DNA of 40,176 nt from Streptosporangiales bacterium (GTDB lineage: Bacteria > Actinomycetota > Actinomycetes > Streptosporangiales > WHST01). The translations under genes and the position numbers were made by a program. The stretch's first letter is position 1; every line of letters starts with the position of its first letter. The stretch spans positions 1-40,176 of the forward strand of contig WHST01000054.1 of assembly GCA_009379955.1 (NCBI GenBank). Direction: 5' to 3'. The notes under the pieces were generated by a model. The model was not told the origin of the DNA. It did not search any database and saw only the letters and a program-made list of their open reading frames with translations. This document shows positions 7,027 through 15,513 of this stretch, piece after piece.

Positions 7027-8820
7027 ATGCCGGCCGAGCGGCGAGGATCGGTGGCCACGCAGACCACCTTCGACGAGCTCGGCACGCCCCTGCGCGAGGT
7101 CACGTTCGTCATCGTCGACCTCGAGACCACCGGTGGCGCGCCGGCCGACGCCGGCATCACCGAGATCGGTGCGGTCAAGGTGCGCGGCGGTGAGGTGCTC
7201 GGCGAGTTCGCCTCCCTCGTCGACCCCGGCGAGGGCGTGCCGCCGTTCATCCAGGTGCTCACCGGCATCACCGACGCCATGGTCGCGGGCGCGCCCAGGC
7301 TCGCCGGTGTGCTGCCCGCGTTCCTGGAGTTCGCGCGGGGCGCCGTGCTCGTCGCCCACAACGCGCCGTACGACGTCGGGTTCCTGAAGGCCGCCTGCCA
7401 CCTCAACGGTCGCGCGTGGCCGGGCTTCGCCACCGTCGACACCGCGCGGCTGGCGCACGGCCTCGTCACCCGCGACGAGGTGCCCAACTGCAAGCTGGCG
7501 ACCCTCGCCCGCCACTTCAGGTCCGGCACCGTGCCCTGCCACCGCGCGCTGGCCGACGCGCGCGCCACCGTCGACGTCCTCCACGCCCTGCTCGAACGCC
7601 TCGGCCCGCTCGGCGTGCAGTCGCTCGAGGAGCTCACCACGTTCTCCTCGCGGGTGACCCAGGACCAGCGGCGCAAGCGGCACCTCGCCGAGCCGCTGCC
7701 GTCGGCGCCCGGCGTCTACGTGTTCACCGACGCCAGGGGCCGCACCCTCTACGTCGGCAAGAGCCGCGACGTCCGCACCCGCGTCCGCCAGTACTTCACC
7801 GCCGGCGAGATGCGCAAGCGCATGCGTGAGATGGTCGCGCTGGCCGAGGGTGTGACGGCGATCGAGTGCGCCACCCCGCTCGAGGCCGAGGTCCGCGAGC
7901 TGCGCCTCATCGCCGAGCGCAAGCCGCCGTACAACAGGCGGTCGAGGTTCCCCGAGCGGGCGTCGTGGCTGAAGCTCACGGTCGAGCCCTTCCCGCGGCT
8001 CTCGATCGCCAGGACCGTGCAGGACGACGACGCCACCTATCTCGGCCCCTACGGCTCCCGCCGCACCGCCGAGCACGTCATGTCCGCGCTGTACGAGGCG
8101 TTCCCGCTCCGGCAGTGCACGGCCAGGCTCAGCCCCCTGCGTCCGAGCCCGGCGTGCGTGCTGGCGGAGATGCACCGCTGTGGCGCGCCGTGCGACGGCC
8201 GGCAGTCGGTCGACGACTACGCGGTGGTGGCCGCCGCGGTCGGCGACGCGATGCGCGCCGACGTCCGTACGGTCGAGCACACCATCCGCGCCCGCATCGA
8301 CGCCCTCTCCGCCCAGCAGCGCTACGAGGACGCCGCCGTGCACCGCGATCGGCTCGCGGCGTACGTCCGCTCCGCCGCGCGCACCCAGCGCCTCGTCGCG
8401 CTCACCGGCTGCCCGCAGATCGTCGCGGCGCAGCCCACGGGGCACGGCGGCTGGGAGCTGGCCGTCGTCAGGCACGGCCGGTTCGCCGGGGCGGCACGCG
8501 TACCGCCCCGGGCGCATCCCCGGCCGTACATCGACGCGCTCGTGACGTCCGCCGAGGTGGTGGTACCCGCGGTCGGGCCGACTCCCGCCGCGTCGGCGGA
8601 GGAGTCCGAGTGCGTGCTCCGCTGGCTCGAGACCACCGGCACCAGGCTCGTCGACGTCCAGGGCACCTGGGCGCTACCGGCGCAGAGCGCGATCGCGGCC
8701 AGGGTGCGCCTCGACCGCGCCGCCGCCGACGGCTCGGCCACCCTGCACGCCGTCGACGACACCCGCCCGCTCGCGACCCGCCACCAGCCGACGGCCACAC
8801 TGGGTTCCTCTCAGCGCTGA
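7027..8820 (+). CDS. DEDDh exonuclease fused to UvrC-like GIY-YIG nuclease
   Basis: The 597-residue product joins two nuclease modules. Residues about 20-200 form a DnaQ-like 3'-5' exonuclease with VDLETTGG, HNAPYDVGFL and CHRALADARATVD (D, E, D, H, D). Residues about 225-310 form a GIY-YIG domain (PGVYVF, LYVGKS, then Arg and a late Glu as in UvrC). A UvrC-like Cys region and a UVR-type helix (YEDAAVHRDRLAAY) follow, but the UvrC RNase H-like and HhH parts are not recognisable. This architecture is known in actinobacteria as a predicted repair nuclease. ATG 7027 has GAGG six bases upstream. GTG 7051 is a less likely start. The frame is open further left only because of GC bias. Confidence 0.88.
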   Translation: MPAERRGSVATQTTFDELGTPLREVTFVIVDLETTGGAPADAGITEIGAVKVRGGEVLGEFASLVDPGEGVPPFIQVLTGITDAMVAGAPRLAGVLPAFLEFARGAVLVAHNAPYDVGFLKAACHLNGRAWPGFATVDTARLAHGLVTRDEVPNCKLATLARHFRSGTVPCHRALADARATVDVLHALLERLGPLGVQSLEELTTFSSRVTQDQRRKRHLAEPLPSAPGVYVFTDARGRTLYVGKSRDVRTRVRQYFTAGEMRKRMREMVALAEGVTAIECATPLEAEVRELRLIAERKPPYNRRSRFPERASWLKLTVEPFPRLSIARTVQDDDATYLGPYGSRRTAEHVMSALYEAFPLRQCTARLSPLRPSPACVLAEMHRCGAPCDGRQSVDDYAVVAAAVGDAMRADVRTVEHTIRARIDALSAQQRYEDAAVHRDRLAAYVRSAARTQRLVALTGCPQIVAAQPTGHGGWELAVVRHGRFAGAARVPPRAHPRPYIDALVTSAEVVVPAVGPTPAASAEESECVLRWLETTGTRLVDVQGTWALPAQSAIAARVRLDRAAADGSATLHAVDDTRPLATRHQPTATLGSSQR

Positions 8821-8833
8821 AGGAGGTCCCGGC

Positions 8834-9121
8834 GTGATCACCGCGATCGTGCTCGTCCGCGCCGACGTCGCCCGCATCCCCGAGGTCGCCGAGCGGCTCG
8901 CCGAGCTGCCCCAGGTGAGCGAGGTCTACTCGGTCACCGGCGAGTTCGACCTCGTCGCCATGGTCCGGGTGCGCCACCACGACGACCTCGCCGACGCGAT
9001 CCCCGGCGGGCTCAACAAGGTCGACGGCGTCATCCACACCGAGACCCACGTGGCGTTCCGCACGTACTCCAGGCACGACCTCGACGCCGCCTTCGCCCTC
9101 GGCTTCGACACCCCGGGCTGA
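8834..9121 (+). CDS. Stand-alone Lrp/AsnC ligand-binding (RAM) domain protein
   Basis: The 95-residue product is a single alpha-beta RAM domain (MITAIVLVRADVARIPEV, then VYSVTGEFDLVAMVRV and HTETHVAF). It has no N-terminal helix-turn-helix, so it cannot bind DNA by itself. Such stand-alone proteins assemble into rings and bind amino acids or partner regulators. The GTG at 8834 is preceded by AAGGAGG, which begins inside the stop codon of the upstream exonuclease gene. The two genes are thus 13 bp apart and probably co-transcribed. The ligand is not apparent. Confidence 0.88.
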   Translation: MITAIVLVRADVARIPEVAERLAELPQVSEVYSVTGEFDLVAMVRVRHHDDLADAIPGGLNKVDGVIHTETHVAFRTYSRHDLDAAFALGFDTPG

Positions 9122-9137
9122 GCCGGACCGACCAGGC

Positions 9138-10187
9138 TCAGGACACCGCGCGGCGCGTGGCCTCGGCCCAGCGCTCGAGGAGGTCGGTGGTGGCGCCCGA
9201 GTCGATCGCCTCGGCGGCAGTCGACACACCGGCCCGCAGCCGTCCCTCGAGGGGATCTGCCGACGGCTCGGCGACGGCCAGGGCCGCGGCGGCGTTGAGC
9301 AGCACGGTGTCGCGCACCGGGCCGCCCTTGCCGGCGAACACGTCGCGGGCGACGCCGGCGTTGAACGGCGGATCGCCGCCGGTCAGGTCGGCCGGCTCCG
9401 ACCGGGGGAAGCCGATGTCGGCGGGATCGAACGTCGTGCGGTCGACCACACCCTCGTGCACGACGTAGACCGTCGACGTCGTGGTGGTGGTCAGCTCGTC
9501 GAGGCCGTCGTCGCCGCGGAACACCAGCGCCTCGCACCCGCGGTCGGCGAGCACGCCGGCCAGGATCGGGGCCATGCGCGCGTCGGAGACGCCGACGGCG
9601 TTGGCCGTGGCGTGCGCGGGGTTGGTGATCGGGCCGAGGAAGTTGAAGACGGTCGGGATGCCGAGCTCGCGTCGCGTCGTCGCGGCGTGCCGGAACCCCG
9701 GGTGGTAGAGCGGCGCGAAGCAGAAGCCGAGGCCGAGCTCCGCGATGATCGCGGCGTTGGCCTCCGGCGGCGGGTCGATGACGACGCCGAGCTGCTCCAG
9801 CAGGTCGGCCGCGCCGCACGCCGACGACGCCGCCCTGTTGCCGTGCTTGACGACCCTCGCCCCCGCGGACGCCGCCACGAGAGCACCCATGGTGGAGAGG
9901 TTGACGGTGTTCCTGCGGTCGCCGCCGGTGCCCACGAGGTCGACGACGTCGGCAGGCGCATCGAGCGGCGTGGCGTGGTCGAGCATCGCCGCGGCGAAGC
10001 CGGCGACCTCCTCGACCGTCTCGCCCTTGGTACGCAGGGCGACCACGAGCCCCGCGATCTGCGCCGGCGTGGCCCCGCCCGTCATCACCTCGTTCATCGC
10101 CCAGCGCGTGTCGGCGGCGCTGAGGGACTCCGCGGCGAGCAATCGGTTGAGCAGCGCGGGCCAGCTCGGCGCACCCGGCGACGTCAT
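9138..10187 (-). CDS. trpD: Anthranilate phosphoribosyltransferase
   Basis: TrpD joins anthranilate to PRPP in tryptophan synthesis. The 349-residue length matches the family. The PRPP-binding motifs are intact: [37 protein letters not shown] and FLGPITNPA. The reading frame is open 23 codons further upstream, but ATG 10187 gives MTSPGAPSW and sits 1 bp after the stop of the receiver-domain gene, so this start is chosen. No other trp genes are adjacent, as in many actinobacteria where trpD is scattered. Expression probably depends on the upstream receiver-protein gene. Confidence 0.93.
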   Translation of the reverse strand: MTSPGAPSWPALLNRLLAAESLSAADTRWAMNEVMTGGATPAQIAGLVVALRTKGETVEEVAGFAAAMLDHATPLDAPADVVDLVGTGGDRRNTVNLSTMGALVAASAGARVVKHGNRAASSACGAADLLEQLGVVIDPPPEANAAIIAELGLGFCFAPLYHPGFRHAATTRRELGIPTVFNFLGPITNPAHATANAVGVSDARMAPILAGVLADRGCEALVFRGDDGLDELTTTTTSTVYVVHEGVVDRTTFDPADIGFPRSEPADLTGGDPPFNAGVARDVFAGKGGPVRDTVLLNAAAALAVAEPSADPLEGRLRAGVSTAAEAIDSGATTDLLERWAEATRRAVS

Positions 10188-10188
10188 G

Positions 10189-10692
10189 TCAGTGGCCGGA
10201 CGCGGGGAGCGGCGCGGGCGACGAGCCCTCGGTGAGCGTGGCGCCCAGCGCCCCACGCAGCAGGCGTGCCGCCTCGGCGGCGAGGCCCACCGGCTCGAGC
10301 GGGTAGGAGACGACCCCGTCGGCCTGCGACCAGTTGGCCAGCCAGGCGTCCTGGGCGCGGCCGATGAGGACGAGGATCGGCGGGCAGCGGAAGACCTCGT
10401 TCTTCGCGGCCCGGCACACGCCGAGACCGCCGGCGGGCGTCGCCTCGCCGTCGAGGACGGCGAGATCGATGCCGCCCGCGTCGAGCATCTTGCGGACGGC
10501 GGGCTCGGTCGCGGTCTCGAGGTACTCGACGCGCGGCAGGTCGGCCGCGGGACGCCGGCCGAGCGCGAGCTTGACCCGTTCCCTGATACTGGAGTCGTCG
10601 CTGTAGAGGAGCACGGTGCAACCGCCGGAGGCAGCCGGTACGGTCACCGTCGGCTCGGGTGCCGCCTCGGGCGTCGGGTCGTCGTCGCTCAT
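10189..10692 (-). CDS. Degenerate receiver-domain protein upstream of trpD
   Basis: The 167-residue protein has a low-complexity N-terminus and a CheY-like fold from about residue 25. It keeps the acidic pair (D32, D33) and a candidate phosphoacceptor (D81 in VLDGE). The Thr/Ser switch position reads LVLIGR, and the conserved Lys before Pro is Tyr130 (SYPLEP), so normal phosphorylation signalling is doubtful. It has no output domain. It ends 1 bp before trpD, which suggests translational coupling. The role is not known. A pseudo-receiver that binds a partner protein is one possibility. Confidence 0.78.
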   Translation of the reverse strand: MSDDDPTPEAAPEPTVTVPAASGGCTVLLYSDDSSIRERVKLALGRRPAADLPRVEYLETATEPAVRKMLDAGGIDLAVLDGEATPAGGLGVCRAAKNEVFRCPPILVLIGRAQDAWLANWSQADGVVSYPLEPVGLAAEAARLLRGALGATLTEGSSPAPLPASGH

Positions 10693-10824
10693 GCCGCAGT
10701 CCTCGGGTGTCGATTCGGCGCGGACGGGTGTATGTACACCCCGCCTCGGATGCTACCGGGAGGCGTGCCGCCGTCACGTCGTGGTCTATCGGGGGGTCGC
10801 GCCGCCGAAGTCGGCAGCGAGCGC

Positions 10825-10830
10825 AATAAT
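10825..10830 (+). promoter_or_regulatory. Candidate -10 element for a leaderless ctaE transcript
   Basis: AATAAT (one mismatch to TATAAT) ends 6 bp before the GTG at 10837, the spacing expected when transcription begins at the start codon. No clear -35 or Shine-Dalgarno was seen. This is an inference from spacing only. Confidence 0.4.
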
Positions 10831-10836
10831 GCGTTC

Positions 10837-11469
10837 GTGGCCACCACCTCCGCACCGCGCAGGGCTCCTGCGCACTCGTCCCACCGACCCAACACGGTCA
10901 GCGTGGGCACCATCGTCTGGCTCGCGTCGGAGCTGATGTTCTTCGCGGCACTGTTCGCGATGTACTTCACGATCCGCTCGGTCAACCTCAGCCAGGGCAA
11001 CGAGTGGCCGCCGATCCATCTCGACCTCCCCTACGCAGCCGTCAACACGCTGATCCTGGTGCTCTCCTCGGTGACCTGCCAGGCGGGCGTCTTCGCCGCG
11101 GAGAAGGGCAACGTCCGCGGCCTGCGGTTCTGGTTCCTCGTCACTCTCGCCATGGGGTTCGTGTTCGACGCCGGTCAGGCATACGAGTACACCAACCTCA
11201 TCCTCGAGCAGGGCCTCACGTTCGGTGCGAGCGACCCGGCGGTGGGTGCGTACGCCTCGGTCTTCTACCTCACCACCGGCTTCCACGGGCTGCACGTCTT
11301 CGGCGGTCTCGTCGCCTTCGTGTTCATGCTGGGCCGCACCTACGCGGCCAAACGCTTCACGCACGAGCAGGCCGTGAGCGCGATCGTCGTGTCCTACTAC
11401 TGGCACTTCGTCGACGTCGTGTGGATCGGGCTGTTCGCCACCATCTACCTGCTCCCCCTCATCCAGTGA
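10837..11469 (+). CDS. ctaE: Cytochrome c oxidase subunit III
   Basis: The 210-residue product is the integral-membrane subunit III of the aa3 oxidase. It contains five hydrophobic segments and the family sequence [17 protein letters not shown] at its start, [10 protein letters not shown], and a C-terminal [14 protein letters not shown]. Subunit III stabilises the catalytic subunit I and lines the oxygen path. The open frame extends far upstream, but GTG 10837 gives the expected N-terminus and length. It heads the rightward ctaE-qcrCAB cluster and is divergent from the receiver-protein/trpD pair. Confidence 0.93.
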   Translation: MATTSAPRRAPAHSSHRPNTVSVGTIVWLASELMFFAALFAMYFTIRSVNLSQGNEWPPIHLDLPYAAVNTLILVLSSVTCQAGVFAAEKGNVRGLRFWFLVTLAMGFVFDAGQAYEYTNLILEQGLTFGASDPAVGAYASVFYLTTGFHGLHVFGGLVAFVFMLGRTYAAKRFTHEQAVSAIVVSYYWHFVDVVWIGLFATIYLLPLIQ

Positions 11470-11475
11470 CACCCC

Positions 11476-11637
11476 AGGAGGCTGGTGTGAAACGTTGCTC
11501 TGCTACGCGGCGCCCAGGACGGCCATTGGCGGCGTTGTCGGAGCTCGCAAGTACGCCCAGTACGAGCTCGTCCTCCGCCACCGCAACTGACCGCCCTGAG
11601 CGCCGCTCGCGACGAGCACGCTTCACACCAACCTCCT
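11476..11637. repeat. 162-bp imperfect palindrome (giant hairpin or MITE-like element)
   Basis: The ends AGGAGGCTGGTGTGAA (11476-11491) and TTCACACCAACCTCCT (11622-11637) are complementary at 15 of 16 positions. Pairing continues inward with few mismatches and single-base bulges: CGTTGCTC with GAGCACG, GCGGCGCCCAGGACGG with CCGCCCTGAGCGCCGC, and GGCGG with CCGCC. It closes on GAGCTC (11541-11546 with 11564-11569) around a short loop. Nearly the whole ctaE-qcrC intergenic space is used. It may be a mobile miniature element or an RNA-processing or attenuation hairpin. Confidence 0.75.
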
Positions 11638-11678
11638 AGCGCGTGAGGACGGCACCCGTGACGACGAGGAAGCGAGCG

Positions 11679-12479
11679 GTGACCACTCGCACCGGATGGC
11701 GGCGGCGGCCACTGTCGCGCTACGTGCTGCTGCTGATCGCGCTCGTGGCGGTGGGCGGCTTCTACGCGAGCGTCGACGAGACGCCGGCGAAGCAGGCCGC
11801 GGCCGCGGAGACCCCGAGCAAGGAGCAGATCGCGCAGGGCAAGGCGCTCTTCCAGACCAGCTGCGCCACCTGCCACGGCCTCAGCGGTCAGGGCACGGAG
11901 ACCGGCCCGAACCTCACCGGCGTCGGCGCGGCGGCCGTCGACTTCCAGGTCGGCACCGGCCGCATGCCGCTCGCCGCCCCCGGCCCGCAGGCGCCCCGCA
12001 AGGAGCCCCGCTTCACCCAGGCGCAGATCGACGCGATGGCGGCGTACGTCCAGTCGCTGTCCCCCGGCCCGGAGATCCCCGAGGGCGTCGACGAACGCTA
12101 CGACGAGGCCGACCTCGCCCTCGGCGGCGAGCTGTTCCGCGCCAACTGCGCGCAGTGCCACAACTTCGCCGGCTCGGGCGGGGCGCTGACCAACGGCAAG
12201 TCCGCGCCGTCGCTCATGGGAGTGCAGCCCAAGCACATCTACGAGGCGATGGAGACCGGCCCGGAGAACATGCCGGTCTTCGGGGAGCGCACCCTCACCC
12301 CCGACGAGAAGCTCGCGGTCATCAAGTACATCAAGGCGATCGAGGAGGAGCCCAACCCAGGCGGGGCCGGGCTCGGCCGGATCGGGCCGGTCAGCGAGGG
12401 CCTGATCATCTGGCTGCTCGGGATCGGGCTGTGCATCGCCGGCGCGATGTGGATCACAGCCAAGAAGAAGACGGACTGA
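11679..12479 (+). CDS. qcrC: Dihaem cytochrome c subunit of the bcc complex
   Basis: QcrC carries electrons from the Rieske protein to the CuA site of the oxidase and replaces a soluble cytochrome c. The 266-residue protein has an N-terminal membrane anchor (about residues 15-31), two class I haem sites (C62-x2-C65-H66 in SCATCHG, and C157-x2-C160-H161 in NCAQCHN) and a C-terminal membrane helix (GLIIWLLGIGLCIAGAMW). Upstream GTGs at 11643 and 11658 are possible starts. GTG 11679 is chosen because GAGGAAG lies 7-8 bp before it, while 11643 follows the hairpin without an RBS. qcrA follows after 1 bp. Confidence 0.94.
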   Translation: MTTRTGWRRRPLSRYVLLLIALVAVGGFYASVDETPAKQAAAAETPSKEQIAQGKALFQTSCATCHGLSGQGTETGPNLTGVGAAAVDFQVGTGRMPLAAPGPQAPRKEPRFTQAQIDAMAAYVQSLSPGPEIPEGVDERYDEADLALGGELFRANCAQCHNFAGSGGALTNGKSAPSLMGVQPKHIYEAMETGPENMPVFGERTLTPDEKLAVIKYIKAIEEEPNPGGAGLGRIGPVSEGLIIWLLGIGLCIAGAMWITAKKKTD

Positions 12480-12480
12480 G

Positions 12481-13599
12481 ATGGCTGACAACGACAACGG
12501 GCAGGCCGACCCCTTCGATTCGCCGGCCGGGTCGAAGCGCCGCTTCGGCGGCACCCCGACGTCGGCCGAGGTGGCCGAGTCGCTCGCCGCGCGCCGCAGG
12601 GCCGAGCGCGGCGACCGCGCCCGCTCGGCCGAGGCTCCGCCCGAGCGCGAGATGACCGAGGAGGAGGCCAGGCGCGGTGAGCGCCTGGTCGCCACCTGGT
12701 TCGTGGTCGCGTTCCTGGCCGGCGTCGCCTTCCTCGTCTTCTACTGGCTCGTCCCGACCCACGACGCCGTGTCCGCCAGCCTCTCCAACAAGCTGCTCGG
12801 CACGTGCCTGACGATCGCCCTGTTCGGCCTCGCCATCGGCATCGTGCTGTGGGTGCGCAAGCTCATGCCGAACAAGGAGATGACCGACGAGCGGCACGAG
12901 CTGCGGTCGAGCGACGAGGACCGCGAGCAGTTCGCCGACTACTTCGTCGACACCGCCGAGTCGACCCAGATCACCAAGCGGCCGCTGCTGCGCCGCACCC
13001 TGCTGCTCGCGGCCGCGCCGCTCGGCCTGGCTCCGCTGTGGCTGCTGCGCGACCTGGGCCCGCTGCCGGACAAGGACCTGTTCACCCAGCCCTGGCGCAA
13101 GGGCATGCGCATGGTGGTCGCGGGCACCGAGGAGTCCGAGGAGCCCCGGCTGCTGAAGCTCGCCGACGTCACCGACTTCGGCATCGCGCTGAGCACCCTG
13201 CCCGAGGGCGTCCACGAGTTCAACGAGACGGCCAAGGCCGCCCTGCTGATCATCCGGCTGCACCCCGACGAGATCCAGGACAACAAGCGTGGCCGGGTGC
13301 AGGCCGAGCACGGCGTCGACGGCATCTGCGCGTTCTCGAAGATCTGCACCCACGCGGGCTGCCCGATCAGCCTGTACGAGCGTGAGACCCATCACCTCTT
13401 CTGCCCGTGCCACCAGTCGACCTTCGACATGATCGACGGCGCCAACGTCGTCTTCGGCCCGGCCGCCAGGCCGCTGCCGCAGCTGGCGATCACCGTCGAC
13501 GACGAGGGCTACCTGGTCGCCGACGCCGACTACTTCATCAACGGCCCCATCGGCCCCAGCTTCTGGGAGCGCGGGCCCAACAGGAACACCGACGGATGA
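12481..13599 (+). CDS. qcrA: Rieske iron-sulfur subunit of the bcc complex
   Basis: The 372-residue protein has a charged N-terminal region of about 70 residues, three predicted membrane helices (about 72-190, actinobacterial QcrA topology) and a C-terminal Rieske domain. The 2Fe-2S ligands are visible in CTHAGC and CPCHQSTFD (two Cys, two His, plus the disulfide Cys pair). It takes electrons from menaquinol and passes them to QcrC. ATG 12481 lies 1 bp after the qcrC stop, so the genes are translationally coupled. Length and topology match actinobacterial QcrA, which is longer than the mitochondrial protein. Confidence 0.95.
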   Translation: MADNDNGQADPFDSPAGSKRRFGGTPTSAEVAESLAARRRAERGDRARSAEAPPEREMTEEEARRGERLVATWFVVAFLAGVAFLVFYWLVPTHDAVSASLSNKLLGTCLTIALFGLAIGIVLWVRKLMPNKEMTDERHELRSSDEDREQFADYFVDTAESTQITKRPLLRRTLLLAAAPLGLAPLWLLRDLGPLPDKDLFTQPWRKGMRMVVAGTEESEEPRLLKLADVTDFGIALSTLPEGVHEFNETAKAALLIIRLHPDEIQDNKRGRVQAEHGVDGICAFSKICTHAGCPISLYERETHHLFCPCHQSTFDMIDGANVVFGPAARPLPQLAITVDDEGYLVADADYFINGPIGPSFWERGPNRNTDG

Positions 13600-13681
13600 T
13601 CACCGCACAGGCGTCAGGCACCGGGCAGCGACCAGGCGTACGCTGGAATCGCTGGGCACGGCGAACGGATGGGGAGACCTC

Positions 13682-15349
13682 ATGAAGGACTCCACGAAGA
13701 AGGTCCTCGCGGGCACGGGCAAGACCCTCGACGACCGATTCGGCGGGGCGTCGACGCTGCGCAAGCAGATGAAGAAGCTGTTCCCCGACCACTGGTCCTT
13801 CATGCTCGGCGAGATCGCCCTCTACTCCTTCGTGATCCTGCTGCTCACCGGCATCTTCCTCACGTTCTTCTACAAGCCCAGCATCGAGCACGTCATCTAC
13901 AACGGCTCGTACCTCAAGCTCGAGGGCATCCCGATGAGCGAGGCGTACAAGTCGACGATCGACCTGTCGCTCGAGGTGCGCGGCGGCCTGCTGATGAGGC
14001 AGATCCACCACTGGGCGGCGCTGCTGTTCGTCGCGTCGATCATGGTGCACATGTTCCGGATCTTCTTCACCGGAGCGTTCCGCAAGCCGCGCGAGGTCAA
14101 CTGGCTGATCGGCATCACCCTGTTCATCCTCGCCATGCTCGAGGGCTTCGCCGGCTACACCCTGCCCGACGACCTGCTCTCCGGCGTGGGCCTGCGGATC
14201 TTCGTGTCCGTGACCTTCATGGCGATCCCGATCGTCGGCACGTACCTGATGTACTTCGCGTTCGGTGGTGGGTTCCCCGACGGGCTGGCCGGTGAGTTCA
14301 TCCCCCGGCTCTACATCGTGCACGTGCTGCTGGTGCCTGGCATCCTGCTGGCGCTGATCGGCGCGCACATGATGATCATGTGGCACCAGAAGCACACCAC
14401 CTGGGCGAGCGCCAAGCAGACCAACAAGAACACCGTCGGCGTGCCGTTCTTCCCGCACTTCATGGCCAAGACCGGCGCGTTCTTCATGTTCGTCTTCGGC
14501 GTGCTCGCGCTGTTCGGCACGTTCGTGCAGATCAACCCGATCTGGATGTACGGCCCCTACAACCCCGCCCACGTCACGGCCGGCGCGCAGCCCGACTGGT
14601 ACATCGGCATCCTCGAGGGCGGGCTGCGCATCATGCCCGGCGTCGAGACGAACCTGTTCGGCCACACGATCGCGTGGACCACACTGGTGCCCGCCCTCGT
14701 CGTGCCCGGCATCCTCTTCACGTTCATCGGCGCGTACCCGTTCCTGGAGAAGTGGATCACCAAGGACAAGAACGAGCACCACGTGCTCGACCGGCCGCGC
14801 AACGTGCCCACCCGCACGGGCATCGGCGTCGCCTGGATCACCGTCTACCTGGTCCTGTGGATCGCGGGCGGCAACGACATCATCGCCGACGTGTTCAGCC
14901 TGTCGGTCAACTCGCTGACCTGGTTCTTCCGCTTCGCCATCTTCCTGCTGCCCGTGGCGGCGTTCGTGGTCACCAAGCGCATCTGCATCGGGATGCAGCG
15001 CAGGGAGCAGAACCTGCTGCACCACGGCGTGGAGACCGGCGTGATCAAGCGCACACCGTCGGGTGGCTACGTCGAGATCCACCGCGAGCTGTCGCCCGAG
15101 GCACGCGGCACGATCGAGGCCACCGCCCCGGCCGCGCCCGAGGAGCTGACCCAGCTCACCGACGAGCACGGCGTCGAGTCCAAGCACCGGCTGCTCGGCC
15201 GGCTCCGGGTCTCCGCGCAGCGCTGGTACTCCCAGGACAACGTCGTGCGCGACGGCAACGGCCACGGCAACGGTCACGGGCCCGCCGAGGGCGACGGTCA
15301 CGCGGTCGAGGGCGAGGAACGCAAGGAGCTCACTGGCAGCCCCGACTAG
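13682..15349 (+). CDS. qcrB: Cytochrome b subunit of the bcc complex
   Basis: The 555-residue protein is the menaquinol-oxidising cytochrome b. Haem-ligand helices carry RQIHHWAALLF with MVHMFRIFF, and RLYIVHVLL with AHMMIMWHQ. The Qo-site motif appears as PDWY, the actinobacterial form of PEWY. About nine membrane segments are seen. The last 120 residues are soluble, and the tail is unusually Gly/His-rich (GNGHGNGHGPAEGDGH). ATG 13682 has GGGGAG upstream. It follows qcrA after an 82-bp gap, larger than the other junctions, so it may have its own promoter. QcrB is the known target of Q203-type inhibitors in mycobacteria. Confidence 0.95.
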   Translation: MKDSTKKVLAGTGKTLDDRFGGASTLRKQMKKLFPDHWSFMLGEIALYSFVILLLTGIFLTFFYKPSIEHVIYNGSYLKLEGIPMSEAYKSTIDLSLEVRGGLLMRQIHHWAALLFVASIMVHMFRIFFTGAFRKPREVNWLIGITLFILAMLEGFAGYTLPDDLLSGVGLRIFVSVTFMAIPIVGTYLMYFAFGGGFPDGLAGEFIPRLYIVHVLLVPGILLALIGAHMMIMWHQKHTTWASAKQTNKNTVGVPFFPHFMAKTGAFFMFVFGVLALFGTFVQINPIWMYGPYNPAHVTAGAQPDWYIGILEGGLRIMPGVETNLFGHTIAWTTLVPALVVPGILFTFIGAYPFLEKWITKDKNEHHVLDRPRNVPTRTGIGVAWITVYLVLWIAGGNDIIADVFSLSVNSLTWFFRFAIFLLPVAAFVVTKRICIGMQRREQNLLHHGVETGVIKRTPSGGYVEIHRELSPEARGTIEATAPAAPEELTQLTDEHGVESKHRLLGRLRVSAQRWYSQDNVVRDGNGHGNGHGPAEGDGHAVEGEERKELTGSPD

Positions 15350-15513
15350 GTCACCGTAATCCGGACTGACCGGTCGGTCGATGCGGAGCGCGATACTACT
15401 GCAGAAATCGGTACGGAACGTCGTCCTCTGCGCCGTATTGGTCGAATGGACCGGTGCGCCGTCGCAGACTAGACGGGTCTCTCTCACCCCCCATGAGGAC
15501 GACCAGAGGACCG

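Noticed and set aside
11487-11639. A 50-codon frame starting at GTG with a strong AGGAGG upstream
   Set aside because: It lies wholly in the long palindrome, its third positions are not GC-biased like real genes here, and it is Ser/Thr/Arg-rich with no recognisable domain. The AGGAGG is one arm of the inverted repeat.
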